NCBI GenBank assembly: GCA_030019075.1
Contig: JASEHD010000013.1
Span: 1 to 38,622, forward strand
Reading direction: 5' to 3'
DNA length: 38,622 nucleotides
From: Bacteroidota bacterium
Lineage (GTDB): Bacteria > Bacteroidota > Ignavibacteria > UBA10030 > SZUA-254
Positions 38,353-38,622 of this stretch are shown here, piece by piece (within the stretch, counting starts at the first letter, position 1; each line of letters begins with the position of its first letter). The notes under the pieces were generated by a model. The model made no database searches. It was not told the origin of the DNA and was given only the letters and a program-made list of their open reading frames with translations. The position numbers and the translations under genes are program-made.

Positions 38353-38622
38353 GAAACTACATGAAACGGAAAGACAAGAATTACAAAAACTCATAAAAGG
38401 AAGAAACACAAAACAGAAAGTGGTGTTTCGTGCAAAAATCCTCATCAAGTTATCAGAAGGAATAAAGAAAACAAAAATATCAAAAGAACTAAACATTAAC
38501 CGGAATACCATCTATCTATGGGAAAAAAGATATGCTTCGGGTGGAGTCAAAAGTATTATGAAAGACGCCAGTAGACCGGGAAGAAAACCAAAGATAGACT
38601 CAGACAAAAAGAAAGCAATAAT
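38351..38622 (+). CDS. IS630-family transposase, N-terminal part
   Basis: Open from ATG 38351 to the window end (90 residues), absent from the track because it is incomplete. It reads MKLHETERQELQKLIKGRNT, then KQKVVFRAKILIKLSEGIKK, a helix-turn-helix (ISKELNINRNTIYLWEKRYA) and ASRPGRKPKI, the typical N-terminal DNA-binding domain and linker of IS630 transposases. The DDE catalytic domain would lie beyond the window. AAGGAT lies 6 bases before the ATG. Confidence 0.9.
   Translation, partial: MKLHETERQELQKLIKGRNTKQKVVFRAKILIKLSEGIKKTKISKELNINRNTIYLWEKRYASGGVKSIMKDASRPGRKPKIDSDKKKAI

Larger units (their letters stand above)
38275..38622 (+). mobile_element. IS630-like insertion sequence, left part
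   Basis: The element starts GTGTAACGTCCCATAG right after CTA in the SBBP gene, consistent with insertion at TA within CTAG. It has a 76-base leader with a 9-bp hairpin and then the transposase. It continues beyond the window. The terminus is related to, but not identical with, the IS end at 1-52, so the two may be the opposite ends of one element type. Confidence 0.85.

Overview
The window is a 38.6 kb piece of a bacterial chromosome that carries almost the whole core translation and transcription gene cluster. Accessory genes sit at both ends. Two proteins end in (or are cut inside) a Bacteroidota-type T9SS sorting domain (NYPNPFNP...). There is a DUF2723 glycosyltransferase, and secY is followed directly by map and infA with no adk. 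These point to the FCB group. Clear Shine-Dalgarno sites before many genes and a TTGACT-17-TATATT promoter are unlike classical Bacteroidia. I therefore infer an early-branching lineage such as Ignavibacteria or a relative. That placement is inference.

Layout. (1) 1-52: the end of an IS630-like element, which cuts the C-terminal sorting domain of an FG-GAP repeat protein (minus strand, to 1114). (2) 1268-4601: a divergent pair, a secreted PLD3-like phospholipase D family protein (minus) and a DUF2723 membrane glycosyltransferase with a TPR-like tail (plus). (3) 4917-5717: tRNA-Thr(TGT), Tyr(GTA), Gly(TCC), Thr(GGT), rpmG and tRNA-Trp(CCA). The first four tRNAs are in the order of the E. coli thrU-tyrU-glyT-thrT-tufB operon, but tuf is not here. 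(4) 5764-16955: secE-nusG-rplKAJL-rpoBC. (5) 17025-21283: rpsL-rpsG-fusA-tuf behind an internal promoter. (6) 21306-36348: the S10, spc and alpha operons fused without a break (rpsJ to rplQ), with a tRNA-Gln(TTG) between rplR and rpsE. (7) 36417-36467: a 15-bp perfect inverted repeat. (8) 36474-38272: a minus-strand SBBP beta-propeller repeat protein with a T9SS tail, whose N-terminus is removed by a second IS630-like element (38275 to the window end, transposase starting at 38351).

The central 31 kb is one co-directional run. It encodes the two large RNA polymerase subunits and alpha, NusG, the SecY and SecE translocon subunits, both major elongation factors, IF1, methionine aminopeptidase and about 32 ribosomal proteins. 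Candidate cis-regulatory RNA hairpins lie before rplA, rplJ, rpoB and rplC, where ribosomal-protein feedback or attenuation would be expected. The most interesting non-routine signals are the paired IS630 ends at CTAG-like targets, a start-codon-sequestering hairpin in front of the transposase, the tRNA-Gln inside the spc operon, the PLD3-like enzyme, and the leader structures. I saw no defence system, CRISPR array, prophage or clearly new multi-gene system.
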